Shown: positions 44,528 to 53,865 of the stretch, one piece after another | Layout: the number at the start of each line of letters is the position of its first letter | Numbering within the stretch: the first letter of the stretch is position 1 | Origin: Comamonas testosteroni ATCC 11996 | GTDB lineage: Bacteria > Pseudomonadota > Gammaproteobacteria > Burkholderiales > Burkholderiaceae_C | DNA length: 64,000 bases | NCBI RefSeq assembly: GCF_000241525.1 | Contig: NZ_AHIL01000032.1 | Span: 62,001-126,000, forward strand | Reading direction: 5' to 3' | Notes under the pieces: model-generated | What the model was told of the DNA's origin: nothing | Seen by the model: only the letters and a program-made list of their open reading frames with translations | The model's database searches: none | Position numbers and translations under genes: made by a program

Positions 44528-46189
44528 ATGGCTCAATACGTTTTTTCGATGAATCAGCTGACCAAGACGGTGCCGCCCAAGCGCCAGATCTTGAAAGGCA
44601 TTTCCCTGAGTTTCTTCCCCGGCGCCAAGATCGGCGTGCTGGGTCTGAACGGCTCGGGCAAGTCTTCGCTGTTGAAGATCATGGCCGGTGTGGACAAGGA
44701 GTATGAGGGCGAAGCCATCCCAATGCAGGGCCTGTCCATCGGCTACCTGCCCCAGGAGCCTCAGCTCAATCCCGAGCACACCGTGCGCCAGGCTGTGGAA
44801 GAAGCCATGGCCGAGGTGAACAATGCCAAGGCCCGCCTGGAAGAGGTTTACGCAGCTTACGCAGAAGAGGATGCGGACTTTGACGCCCTGGCTGCCGAGC
44901 AAGGTGAGCTGGAAGCCATCATCGCTGCTGCGGGCACGGACTCCGAGCATCAGCTGGAAATCGCCGCGGATGCACTGCGCCTGCCGGCATGGGACGCTAT
45001 CGTGGGTCAGCTCTCCGGTGGTGAGAAGCGCCGCGTTGCCCTGTGCAAGCTGCTGCTGTCCAAGCCTGACATGCTGCTGCTGGACGAGCCGACCAACCAC
45101 TTGGACGCCGAGTCCGTGGACTGGCTGGAGCAGTTCCTCCACCGCTTCAGCGGCACCGTGGTGGCCATTACCCACGATCGCTACTTCCTGGACAATGCTG
45201 CGGAATGGATTCTGGAACTGGACCGTGGCCACGGTATCCCTTACAAGGGTAACTACTCCGATTGGCTGATCCAGAAGGGTAACCGCCTGGAAGCCGAGCA
45301 AAAGGGCGAAGAAGCCCGTGCCAAGGCCTTGAAGAAGGAACTGGAGTGGGTGCGCCAGAATGCCAAGGGCCGTCAGGCCAAGTCCAAGGCCCGTATTGCG
45401 CGCTTTGAAGAGCTGAGCGATTACGAATACCAGCAGCGCAATGAAACACAGGAAATTTTCATTCCTGTGGCCGAGCGACTGGGCTCCAAGGTCATCGAGT
45501 TCACCAATGTCTCCAAGTCCTTTGGCGACCGCATGCTGATCGACAACCTTTCGATGAACATTCCCGCTGGTGCCATCGTCGGCATCATCGGACCAAATGG
45601 TGCCGGTAAGTCGACTCTGTTCAAGCTGATCGCGGGTAAGGAGCAGCCTGATTCAGGTACGGTGGACATCGGCCAGACTGTGAAGATGGCCTTTGTGGAC
45701 CAGCACCGTGATGAACTGGCCAATGAAAAGACCGTGTGGGAAGACATCTCCGGCGGTTTGGACATGATCACCGTGGGCAAGTTCACGATGGCGTCGCGCG
45801 CTTACGCGGGCCGCTTCAACTTCAACGGCCAAGACCAGCAAAAGAAGGTCGGCAACCTCTCTGGTGGTGAGCGCGGTCGCCTGCACCTGGCCAAGACGCT
45901 GATTCAAGGCGGCAACGTGCTGCTGTTGGACGAGCCCTCCAATGACTTGGACGTGGAAACCCTGCGTGCGCTGGAAGACGCGCTGCTGGAATATGCCGGT
46001 ACCGTGATGGTCATCTCGCATGACCGCTGGTTCCTGGACCGTATTGCCACCCATATCCTGGCCGCCGAAGGCGATTCCCAGTGGGTATTCTTTGACGGCA
46101 ACTACCAGGAGTACGAAGCCGATAAGAAGAAACGACTGGGTGAAGAAGGTGCTGCGCCCAAGCGTATGCGTTACAAGGCGTTGAAGTAA
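44528..46189 (+). CDS. ettA: Energy-dependent translational throttle protein EttA
   Basis: A 553-aa ABC-F protein without membrane segments. Two nucleotide-binding domains have Walker A GLNGSGKSS (about residue 39) and GPNGAGKST (about 356) and signatures LSGGEKRR and LSGGERGR. The linker between them is rich in Lys and Glu (EKGEEARAKALKKELEWVRQ region). The start MAQYVFSMNQLTKTVPPKR and the overall length fit EttA, which binds the ribosomal E site and gates translation by the ATP/ADP ratio. Confidence 0.96.
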   Translation: MAQYVFSMNQLTKTVPPKRQILKGISLSFFPGAKIGVLGLNGSGKSSLLKIMAGVDKEYEGEAIPMQGLSIGYLPQEPQLNPEHTVRQAVEEAMAEVNNAKARLEEVYAAYAEEDADFDALAAEQGELEAIIAAAGTDSEHQLEIAADALRLPAWDAIVGQLSGGEKRRVALCKLLLSKPDMLLLDEPTNHLDAESVDWLEQFLHRFSGTVVAITHDRYFLDNAAEWILELDRGHGIPYKGNYSDWLIQKGNRLEAEQKGEEARAKALKKELEWVRQNAKGRQAKSKARIARFEELSDYEYQQRNETQEIFIPVAERLGSKVIEFTNVSKSFGDRMLIDNLSMNIPAGAIVGIIGPNGAGKSTLFKLIAGKEQPDSGTVDIGQTVKMAFVDQHRDELANEKTVWEDISGGLDMITVGKFTMASRAYAGRFNFNGQDQQKKVGNLSGGERGRLHLAKTLIQGGNVLLLDEPSNDLDVETLRALEDALLEYAGTVMVISHDRWFLDRIATHILAAEGDSQWVFFDGNYQEYEADKKKRLGEEGAAPKRMRYKALK

Positions 46190-46237
46190 GCATCAAAATG
46201 TCTCCGGCATCAGCTGGAGCGGGTATTCTTAGGGGCT

Positions 46238-48544
46238 ATGAGCCTCGCACATGCATCCGTTTCCGTGCTGCGCACCTGCCTTGTCCAGGTGGTGCGTGGC
46301 GCTGATGCATTCGCGCTGCGATTGTTGCAGCGCACCGAATATGCGTTGGAGCAATCGCTCTCGACGGGTTTCCACTCTGCAAGGCGCGATGTGCTCGGCG
46401 CTGCGCTGCATAACCTGCAGCAGCACCGGGCTTCGGTGATCAGCAGCTTCCCGCAGAACTTGCTGGAGGCGCTGGTACTGTCAGCGCGCCAACCTTTTTC
46501 CTTTTCTGCACAGACGCTGGATACCGTCACTGGTCGGCTTTTGCCATTGGCGGCCATGGCCGAGTCGGCCAGCCGTCAACTAAAGGCCGAGCACAAGCTG
46601 GTGCAGATGGTCGAGCCCCAGGTCGAGCTTGCGCTGGCCGATCTGGATGCGTTGATGAGCGGCGCTCAGGGACTTGAATCCGCTCGGCCAGAGTGCAATC
46701 CGCTGCGGCTGGAGAACTATGTACGCGCTTTGAGCCAGTCGTTGACGGCTGTTCAGCCCGCCACGGAAGTGGCCGATTGCTGGCATGAATTCATGTCGCA
46801 GCAGCTGGGCTCGATTCTGGCTTCTGAATATTCCCGTGCTGCCAATTTGCTGCGCCAGCATGGCGTGCAGCCTGCCCGCTATGGCGCGGACGGCGACACC
46901 CGGCCTCAATGCCTGCTGACCTTGCGGCTATTGCAGGAGTTGGCCTCAGATCTGCGCTGGATTGATGATTCGCGCTGCACCGTGCCCCAGTCGCTGACGG
47001 ACTCCATGCTGGCGGGTTGGCCGGCGACAGAGCCGGCCTCTATCGCGCCTGTGCAAGATTCTGGGCTGGAGCCGGGCTGGACTTCGTATTCGGCCAATGC
47101 GCTGCAGACTTCGCAGCAACCCTGGGGACACAGTGCTCTGAGGGGATTGCACGCACCACAGCCCAGCCAGGCTCCCAGTGCTCTGATTCAGATCCGCACG
47201 CTGCAGCGCATGATGAGCCATATGACCAGCGACGGCCGCCTGCTGCCGCCGGTGCAGCGGGTCTTGTTGCGGCTTGAACCCATGTTGAGCCAGTTGGTGG
47301 TGCAAGACGGTGTTTTCTTTGAAGATCGCTTGCACCCCGCACGGCAGTTGCTGGACGAGCTGACGGCTCGTAGCCTCTGGTTTGCTAGCGAATCTGCTCT
47401 GGGATTTGCCCACTTCATCACCGTGGCAGAGGCTGCGGCGAACCAGTTGGCCAGTGCTGGGCAGGCAAATGCCAATGTATTTGCCCGAGTACTGCAATTT
47501 GTGCGCGAGCAGTGGCCGCCGGAAGGTCGTATGAGCCGCATTGCGGCTCTGAACCCGCATACCGAAGTCGAGCATTCCACGCGGCAAGGGCTGATGAGCT
47601 CGGCGCTGGGGCTGGGGCTGGTCGATCATCAGATTGCGGGCGCCATCGAGCAGATCAAGCCCGATGCCCTGCAACTGGCGCAGATGATTCGCAGTTTGCC
47701 CAGTGCCAAGGGTGTGCCTGAAGATATTCTGGATTTTGTGACCGGCCCTTGGGCCGGTGTGATTGCCCAGGCACAGCAGCGGGCTGAACCAGGGCAGGAG
47801 CGCGACCCGGGTGGCTATCTGGCGCTGGTGCCCAGCCTGCTTTGGAGCGTGTCGCCTCAAGCCGCTCAGGATGTGACGCGGCTGGTGGCCATGGCGCCCA
47901 AGTTGCAGCGCCGTCTGGCGCGAGGCTTGCGCAGCGTGGGCCGCACGGATGTCGAAATCGCCGCACTGGCGGCCCGGTTGGGAAGCCTTCAGCAGCGGGT
48001 ACTGGATGCGGCCGAGGCCGCGGGACAGTCTGGCTCCGACGAGTTTGCCAGGGCGGATGTGCTCGGTGAGCTGCCCAGCGTGCTGACGGGTCTGGATGGT
48101 GCCTTAGAAACCGTGCGCGCAGGGCTGGATATCACCTTGCCGGTACTGACCGACAGAGTCGAAGATGTGCCTGTGGTGACGGTAGCGCGAGAAACGCAAA
48201 CCCAGGCGGCACACTATTCTTCCGGACCTGCCTTCAATACAAAGCAGCAGAAGACGGTCGGTGCCGCCGTGCTCGAGGCTGAAGCCGTGGCTTCCAGCCC
48301 GATGCCCGTGCAAGCCGCCATGGGCCAGGGCAGACCTGCGGATGTTGCCGAATGGCCTTTGGGCACTTGGGTGGAGTTGTGCAATGAGCGCCAGCAACTG
48401 CGTACCAAGTTGACCTGGGTCAGTCCGCAGCAAAGCCTGTTTCTGTTTACGGCCGAAGACGGGAGCACCCAGTCCATGACGCGGCGCATGCGGGACAAGT
48501 TGCTGACGCAGGGACAGCTGCGGCGCCTCGAGGCGATTGCCTAA
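46238..48544 (+). CDS. DUF1631 family protein
   Basis: A 768-aa soluble protein without signal or membrane segments. The N-terminal and central parts are helical (QNLLEALVLSARQPFSFSAQ ... LRTLQRMMSHM region). The C-terminal part has a PilZ-like module, WPLGTWVELCNERQQLRTKL and then LTWVSPQQSLFLFTAEDG. This layout is typical of DUF1631 proteins of Beta- and Gammaproteobacteria. The PilZ-like end suggests a link to cyclic-di-GMP signalling, but the function is unknown. It ends convergently, overlapping the P1 peptidase stop. Confidence 0.85.
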   Translation: MSLAHASVSVLRTCLVQVVRGADAFALRLLQRTEYALEQSLSTGFHSARRDVLGAALHNLQQHRASVISSFPQNLLEALVLSARQPFSFSAQTLDTVTGRLLPLAAMAESASRQLKAEHKLVQMVEPQVELALADLDALMSGAQGLESARPECNPLRLENYVRALSQSLTAVQPATEVADCWHEFMSQQLGSILASEYSRAANLLRQHGVQPARYGADGDTRPQCLLTLRLLQELASDLRWIDDSRCTVPQSLTDSMLAGWPATEPASIAPVQDSGLEPGWTSYSANALQTSQQPWGHSALRGLHAPQPSQAPSALIQIRTLQRMMSHMTSDGRLLPPVQRVLLRLEPMLSQLVVQDGVFFEDRLHPARQLLDELTARSLWFASESALGFAHFITVAEAAANQLASAGQANANVFARVLQFVREQWPPEGRMSRIAALNPHTEVEHSTRQGLMSSALGLGLVDHQIAGAIEQIKPDALQLAQMIRSLPSAKGVPEDILDFVTGPWAGVIAQAQQRAEPGQERDPGGYLALVPSLLWSVSPQAAQDVTRLVAMAPKLQRRLARGLRSVGRTDVEIAALAARLGSLQQRVLDAAEAAGQSGSDEFARADVLGELPSVLTGLDGALETVRAGLDITLPVLTDRVEDVPVVTVARETQTQAAHYSSGPAFNTKQQKTVGAAVLEAEAVASSPMPVQAAMGQGRPADVAEWPLGTWVELCNERQQLRTKLTWVSPQQSLFLFTAEDGSTQSMTRRMRDKLLTQGQLRRLEAIA

Positions 48545-49578
48545 CTTCTTGCCTGTAGATCCTGATAACTGGGCAGTGTCGTCTGCCCTTCGATCTGTAC
48601 CGATTGAGCCAGCAAAACAGCGCGAGCGGTGGCTACAGCCACAGCTTCGGCGGCCAATGTGCTCAGCGTCATCATTCCCAGCGACTTGCCGCTGCACGCA
48701 GTGCCCAGGGCGAACAGGCTGTCGCCGTCGCTCATGGTATGCACGGGGTTGATGGCGCGTGCCAGGCCGTCATGGGCTACCACGGCCAGGCGGTGGGCCT
48801 GGGCCTTGGTGATGACGGCGTCGGTCGCCACGACGCCAATCGTGGTGTTGCTGCCGGCCAGAATCGGCCTGGGCTCCTCGCCCGCCAGCAAGGCATCGCG
48901 GGTGCCGAGCAATTGCAGGCCGTCTGCCGTGCGTGCCCCGGCCAGCAACTCGCCATTGAAGGGATTGAATACATCGCCCAGCGCATTGCAGGCAATGATG
49001 GCTCCCACGGTGACGCCATCGACGGTAAAGCTGGCCGTGCCTATGCCGCCCTTCATGGCACGTTCATGGCCGAAGACTTTGCCCACCACGGCGCCGCTGC
49101 CTGCGCCCACGCTGCCCTCTGCGGGTCGCTTGGTGCCGGAGTCCGGCCCCGCATTGCGGCTGGCTGCATAGCCGGCTGCGGCATCGGGGCGTATGCGCAT
49201 ATCGCCCATCATCACGTCAAACAGCACGGCGGCGGGCACCAGCGGAATGCGGCCCACGCCGATATTCAGGCCCGCGCCTTGTTCTTCCAGCCAGCGCACG
49301 GTCCCTGTGGCTGCGTCCAGCCCCCAGGCGCTGCCCCCTGCCAGCATGATGCCGTGGACCTCCTGCACCAGATTGCTGGGGTGCAGCAAATCGGTCTCGC
49401 GCGTGCCAGGGGCAGCGCCGCGCACATCCACACCGCCCACGGCACCCTGAGGGCACAGCACGGCGGTGCAGCCCGTGGGACGACGCGAGTCGCTGAAATG
49501 GCCGACGGAAATGCCCTGCACACGGCCGATATGGCCTTCGTGTGCGAGCAGATCATCAACGGTTGAAAAAGCGCTCAT
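48541..49578 (-). CDS. P1-family peptidase (DmpA-type aminopeptidase/esterase)
   Basis: A 345-aa protein with AAGGAG 7 nt before the ATG. Conserved blocks are GISVGHFSDSRRPTGCTAVL at the N-terminus, MLAGGSAWGLDAATGTVRWL near residue 80, and DAAAGYAASRNAG. A GVVATDAVITKAQAHRLAVV block lies near residue 260 and FALGTA near 300. Members are Ntn-fold enzymes that self-cleave before a Ser/Thr nucleophile and remove N-terminal amino acids or act on peptide amides. Its stop overlaps that of the DUF1631 gene by about 3 bp. Confidence 0.9.
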   Translation of the reverse strand: MSAFSTVDDLLAHEGHIGRVQGISVGHFSDSRRPTGCTAVLCPQGAVGGVDVRGAAPGTRETDLLHPSNLVQEVHGIMLAGGSAWGLDAATGTVRWLEEQGAGLNIGVGRIPLVPAAVLFDVMMGDMRIRPDAAAGYAASRNAGPDSGTKRPAEGSVGAGSGAVVGKVFGHERAMKGGIGTASFTVDGVTVGAIIACNALGDVFNPFNGELLAGARTADGLQLLGTRDALLAGEEPRPILAGSNTTIGVVATDAVITKAQAHRLAVVAHDGLARAINPVHTMSDGDSLFALGTACSGKSLGMMTLSTLAAEAVAVATARAVLLAQSVQIEGQTTLPSYQDLQARS

Positions 49579-49740
49579 GCCGGTACTCCTTGCATCTCTT
49601 ATGTGTTTTTGTAAATAAACAGATGGTTTTTTATTCTTTAGGGTTTGCCCGTGTAAGGTTCATACTTACTCACATTGTTGCAGTCCGGTAAACAAATGAG
49701 AACCGTGCTGCTCACGCGCATCAAATTCAAGGAGTGATCC

Positions 49741-50577
49741 ATGCCCGCCCATTTTTCCTTTGCCGCCAGCCGCCGTGCCGTTCTGGCTACTGCCGCAGTC
49801 GCATTGCTGGCGACTGCCGGTGTGCCTGCTCTGGCCCAGGATCCAGCCAAGAAGAACCTGCTGATCGGTGCCACAGCCGGCTCCAACTATGACCTGCTGC
49901 AAAAAGGCATAGTGCCTCAGCTGCAGAAAAAGGGCTACCAGGTCAAGTTGATCGAGTTCAATGATTATGTTCAGCCCAATCTGGCGCTGTCCGATGGCTC
50001 GCTGGATGCCAATTTCTTCCAGCACCGTGCCTATTTCGATCAGTTCACCACGGACCGCAAGCTGGCGCTGACTGCGATTGCTCAGGGCCCGGTGGCACCC
50101 ATGGGCGTGTACAGCAAAAAGCACAAGTCTCTGGCCGATATCAAGAGCGGCGCCAAGGTGGCTCTGCCCAATGACCCCAGCAACCTGGCCCGTGCACTGC
50201 TGGTGTTGCAGCAGGCCGGTCTCGTCAAGGTCAAGGAAGGAGTGAACCCGGCTCGTATCTCCGAGCTGGATCTGGCCGCCAACCCTCACAAGCTCAAGTT
50301 TGTGGCGCTGGAGGCAGCCCAGTTGCCCCGCGTGCTGGAAGACGCTGACTATGTGGTGGTGAATGGCAACTTTGCCGTTTCCTCGGGTCTGAAGCTGAGC
50401 GAAGCCGTGGTGCTGGAAAAGACTCCCGATCTGTACCTGAACGTGGTGGCCGTGAAGACCGGCAACGAAAACAGCCAGTGGGCCAAGGATCTGTCCGCAG
50501 CCTACCGCTCGCCCGAGTTCAAGGCCGTGGTGGACAGTCAGTTCCCCGGCTACTCCAAGCCTGCTTTCCTGAAGTGA
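49741..50577 (+). CDS. NlpA/MetQ-like periplasmic binding protein (copy 1)
   Basis: A 278-aa protein with AAGGAG before the ATG at 49741 and a signal peptide (RRAVLATAAVALLATAG, cleaved near ALA/QD). It lacks the lipobox Cys of MetQ and so is soluble. The body shows NlpA-family strands: NLLIGATAGSNYDLLQKG, YQVKLIEFNDYVQPNLAL, LPNDPSNLARALLVLQ and YVVVNGNFAV. MetQ relatives bind methionine or other small ligands for an ABC importer. No ATPase or permease is adjacent. Tandem with a close paralogue downstream. Confidence 0.88.
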   Translation: MPAHFSFAASRRAVLATAAVALLATAGVPALAQDPAKKNLLIGATAGSNYDLLQKGIVPQLQKKGYQVKLIEFNDYVQPNLALSDGSLDANFFQHRAYFDQFTTDRKLALTAIAQGPVAPMGVYSKKHKSLADIKSGAKVALPNDPSNLARALLVLQQAGLVKVKEGVNPARISELDLAANPHKLKFVALEAAQLPRVLEDADYVVVNGNFAVSSGLKLSEAVVLEKTPDLYLNVVAVKTGNENSQWAKDLSAAYRSPEFKAVVDSQFPGYSKPAFLK

Positions 50578-50598
50578 TCAGGCTGGACTGAAGACGCC

Positions 50599-50625
50599 AA
50601 GGGCCGCGATGCGGCCCTTTTTTAT
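50599..50625 (+). terminator. Terminator between the two binding-protein genes
   Basis: The AAGGGCCGC / GCGGCCCTT hairpin followed by TTTTTT, 22 bp after the first stop codon, shows the two paralogues are transcribed separately. Confidence 0.9.
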
Positions 50626-50772
50626 GGCTGGTTATAGATGAAAAGCAAATAAGAGCATGGGTTTTTATTGGTTGGAATTTGCTCTCCGGGTCTGGATACT
50701 GCAAAGGCCTCTGCATGGATGCAGAGTCAGACCTTTGATATCAAAACACAGTACATCAACGAGGAGCAAAGC

Positions 50773-51615
50773 ATGACCACTCTTTTTTCCGCAGCGCACC
50801 ACCGCCGCCGCCTTTTGGCCACAAGCTTGCTGGCGGGAGCCGCTCTGGCCATGGGCGCCCTGCCAGCCGCGGCTCAGGACGCCGGCAAAAAGCAACTGGT
50901 CATCGGCGGCACGGCCGGCTCCAACATCGACCAACTGCAGTACGGCATTGTTCCCATCCTGCAGAAGAAGGGCTACAAGGTGCGCCTGGTGGAGTTCAAC
51001 GACTATGTCCAGCCCAATCTGGCCCTGGCCGATGGCTCGCTCGATGCCAATTTCTTCCAGCACGAGGTCTATTTCAATCAGTTCAAGGGCGACCGCAAGC
51101 TGGATCTGACGGCCCTGGTGCAGGGGCCGATCGCGCCCATGGGCGTCTACAGCAAGCAGCGCAAGAGCCTGGCCGAGCTGAAGGAGGGAGATCGCATTGC
51201 CCTGCCCAATGACGCCAGCAATCTGGCACGGGGTATTCTGCTGCTGCAGCAGGCCGGACTGGTCAAGCTCAAGGAGGGCGTGAACCCGTTGCGCGTGTCC
51301 GAGCTGGATCTGGCCTCCAATCCCAAGAAGATCAAGCTCGTGCCCCTGGATGCGGCTCATCTGCCGCGTGCGCTGGATGATGCGCAGTACGCCATCATCA
51401 ACGGCAACTTTGCGATTTCCTCGGGCCTGAAGCTGTCGGATTCGGTGTTGCTGGAAAAGACGCCCGAGCATTATCTGAACATCGTGGCTGTCAAGACCAA
51501 GGACAAGGATGCGCAATGGGCCAAGGACTTGGCTGCTGCCTACAAGTCCGCCGAGTTCAAGGGCGTGGTGGACAGCAAGTTTGCGGGTTATGCCAAGCCC
51601 GCATTCTTGCAGTAA
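50773..51615 (+). CDS. NlpA/MetQ-like periplasmic binding protein (copy 2)
   Basis: A 280-aa protein from the ATG at 50773, with GAGGAG 6 nt upstream. The signal peptide (RRRLLATSLLAGAALAMG, cleaved near AAA/QD) again has no lipobox. It is about 70% identical to copy 1 by eye over the mature protein, a tandem duplication with divergence. It has its own promoter region after the terminator at 50599-50625. The ligand is unknown; the pair may bind related but different compounds. Confidence 0.88.
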   Translation: MTTLFSAAHHRRRLLATSLLAGAALAMGALPAAAQDAGKKQLVIGGTAGSNIDQLQYGIVPILQKKGYKVRLVEFNDYVQPNLALADGSLDANFFQHEVYFNQFKGDRKLDLTALVQGPIAPMGVYSKQRKSLAELKEGDRIALPNDASNLARGILLLQQAGLVKLKEGVNPLRVSELDLASNPKKIKLVPLDAAHLPRALDDAQYAIINGNFAISSGLKLSDSVLLEKTPEHYLNIVAVKTKDKDAQWAKDLAAAYKSAEFKGVVDSKFAGYAKPAFLQ

Positions 51616-51618
51616 GGC

Positions 51619-52821
51619 TCAACCGACAAGGGCCTGAACTTCATGCTCCAGATGGCGCAGCGCACGCAGCTCGATCTGCTGCAGCTGCGCTTTCTGCGTT
51701 TCGAGCAGGCCCTGCAGAAGCGCGGCGGCGCCAAAGTCGCTGAGCACGGCCTGCCCGGTCTGCAGATTGCACAGGATATTGTGGGCGTACAGATCTCCAT
51801 GAAGCAGACCACGGCCGTGCAGATGGGTGATGGCAGAGCGTATGCCTTGCAGGAGCTGCTGGGCCTGGTCGGCTTGCAGGCGAAGTTCGGGGTCATAGAC
51901 ATCACGTGTGCAGCTGTCGAAGCTTGGCGGCCCGGCTAGCGGCTGCATGGCTGAATCCAGCAGGGGCAGGGCCGTGGCCATTTGCCCGTCAGGAGCGCCC
52001 AGAACCTGCGCCAGCGGCGTCAGCAGATGAGGGTGCTGTCCTGCCGCAATGCCTGCTGCCAGTTCGGATTGCGGCGTACCGTCGCTGGTCCGGGCGGCCT
52101 TGAAAACCTTGAGTGCCAGCTCCTGTCCATTGAGGCTGGCGCGGTAGATATGGCCGCTGGCGCCTTCACCCAGCTTGCTGGCAATCTGCAAATTTTGATA
52201 GAAAATGGGCTCAACCCCATGCTCTGAAAGCGTATCCAGCTCCTGTTTTTGAGTCATTGGATTACCTGCCAGCGCCAGCCATGCCAGTTGGGGAAGCCGG
52301 AAGATGACTTCAGGAGCATCATCGAAACGGTTGCTTGCAATGCGCAGCAACTCCAGCGCCTGGCAATGCTCCAGGCTCTGGGGCAGCTGCCTCAGCTGGT
52401 TGCATGACAGCATGAGCTTTTGCAGACGCGTGCACCGGCCCATGGATTCGGGCAACTGGTGCACGTGGTTGTCCGTGAGAATCAGCCAGCGCAGGCGCGC
52501 CGGCAGGCTGTCCTCGGGCACATGCGCGATACGGCAGGCCTTGAAGCCCACCATTTCGAGTTGCGGCATGCGGCCCAGCACACGGGGCAGTTCGCTGAAC
52601 AGGTTGCTCGAGGCAAACAGAATGCGCAACCGCGCAAAGCGCGTCAGATCATCGGGCAGGGTGGTGAGCTGGTTGCCGGACAGATCGAGGATCTCCAGCG
52701 TCTCGGCCAGCTGATAAAGCGCGGCGGGGAACTCGGTCAGGCCATCGCTAAGCCTGATATGGTGTGCGCGGGCCAGTGAGCCATTGGCCAGCCCGGAGTG
52801 AAACTGTTCTAGCGTCAACAT
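51619..52821 (-). CDS. Leucine-rich-repeat protein kinase
   Basis: A 400-aa cytoplasmic protein. Residues 20-205 hold about seven 23-residue leucine-rich repeats (LEILDLSGNQLTTLPDDLTR, LRWLILTDNHVHQLPESMGR). Residues 210-400 form a Ser/Thr-kinase-like domain with a Gly loop KLGEGASGHIYRA, the Lys in ELALKVFKA, the catalytic loop HGDLYAHNIL and DFG in LSDFGAAALL. HGD in place of HRD resembles aminoglycoside-type and bacterial LRR kinases. Convergent with the binding-protein gene and divergent from the SUKH/ankyrin pair. Confidence 0.9.
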   Translation of the reverse strand: MLTLEQFHSGLANGSLARAHHIRLSDGLTEFPAALYQLAETLEILDLSGNQLTTLPDDLTRFARLRILFASSNLFSELPRVLGRMPQLEMVGFKACRIAHVPEDSLPARLRWLILTDNHVHQLPESMGRCTRLQKLMLSCNQLRQLPQSLEHCQALELLRIASNRFDDAPEVIFRLPQLAWLALAGNPMTQKQELDTLSEHGVEPIFYQNLQIASKLGEGASGHIYRASLNGQELALKVFKAARTSDGTPQSELAAGIAAGQHPHLLTPLAQVLGAPDGQMATALPLLDSAMQPLAGPPSFDSCTRDVYDPELRLQADQAQQLLQGIRSAITHLHGRGLLHGDLYAHNILCNLQTGQAVLSDFGAAALLQGLLETQKAQLQQIELRALRHLEHEVQALVG

Positions 52822-52886
52822 AGGACGCGCAGTCTAAGCCTTGCGCACGAAATGCACAGAAAACACGAAATGCACGGAATGCCTGC

Positions 52887-53864
52887 ATGAAAATCTTCAA
52901 AGACCTGCCTGCGCTGGTGCAGGCATTGCCAGAACTGACGCTGAGCGACTGGGTGGATCTGCCTGCCGATACCGCTGCCCAGCTTGAGGCGCCAAATCAG
53001 TCTCCGCCAGCAGATCTGCTGAAACAGCCGGCCTTGCGCTTTGTGGTGCGTGATGCGAATGAAGTGCCGCGCATGGGCCATAAGCCCTGGATGCCGGTGG
53101 CGGTACTCGCCCGGATGCACTGGCCTTCCTCTGCGGACGCGGTGGCATGGTCTCGTTTTTTGCAGGCCGAGTTTGGGCGCAGCCAGCGCTTTGTAGAAAA
53201 CCATGATGTGTGGGATGAGGCCGACGTGCCTGAGCCGTATTGGCCGCCCGCCGATGCGTCGTCCGATCAGCGGCTGGCCTATTGGCATCAAGGCTTGCAA
53301 GCCCATTTCTGGATGGATGAAGAGCCCGCCCAAGCCAAGCCATTCAGCCGGGCCGAGCTGCGCCTGTGCGAATGGCGCCTGGGTTGCAGTCTTCCCCAGT
53401 CCTTGCGTGACTATCTTTTGCAACTCGGTGTGCTGGAATGGGCCGAGCGCTTGCTGAGTCCGCGCTTTGTTCTCATGGCGCCGGATGCAGACATGGACGC
53501 CATCGGTCCGGTGCAAGTCGTGTTCCCAGGCATAGTCGACATTGTGGAAATGAGTGCGCCGCAACAGGCACAGGCCTTGATGGCGCAGTTGAATGAGCTG
53601 GTGGTGTTCGGGGACTATCTGAGCAATGGCAACCTCTGGTGCTTTGACCGTCGCGATGGCTCTGTCTGGTATCTGGACCATGACAGCAGTCCCTTGCTAA
53701 CCCGTATGTTTGACGATGCGGGCGACTATCTGGACGCGCTGGCCTTGATGTCGCTATGCCACAGTCACGTCGTGGCCCAGGGGCGGGATGATGGCGATGA
53801 GCAGGCCGAAGTGCTGCTGGCAAAGCGCTTTGGGCGGGCGCTAATCAGGAAATGGATGTACTGA
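52887..53864 (+). CDS. SMI1/KNR4 (SUKH)-type protein, 325 aa
   Basis: A soluble protein whose C-terminal half (residues about 155-300) has the SUKH pattern: SRAELRLCEWRLGCSLPQSL, RDYLLQLGVLEWAE, then VVFGDYLSNGNLWCFDRRDG and WYLDHDSSP. The N-terminal 150 residues are unassigned. SUKH proteins are often immunity factors against polymorphic toxins. The stop is 1 bp before the ankyrin gene start, so they form an operon. Confidence 0.6.
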   Translation: MKIFKDLPALVQALPELTLSDWVDLPADTAAQLEAPNQSPPADLLKQPALRFVVRDANEVPRMGHKPWMPVAVLARMHWPSSADAVAWSRFLQAEFGRSQRFVENHDVWDEADVPEPYWPPADASSDQRLAYWHQGLQAHFWMDEEPAQAKPFSRAELRLCEWRLGCSLPQSLRDYLLQLGVLEWAERLLSPRFVLMAPDADMDAIGPVQVVFPGIVDIVEMSAPQQAQALMAQLNELVVFGDYLSNGNLWCFDRRDGSVWYLDHDSSPLLTRMFDDAGDYLDALALMSLCHSHVVAQGRDDGDEQAEVLLAKRFGRALIRKWMY

Positions 53865-53865
53865 G

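Noticed and set aside
48604-49566. 320-codon plus-strand frame opposite the P1 peptidase
   Set aside because: Antisense to a well-conserved peptidase with a good ribosome site.
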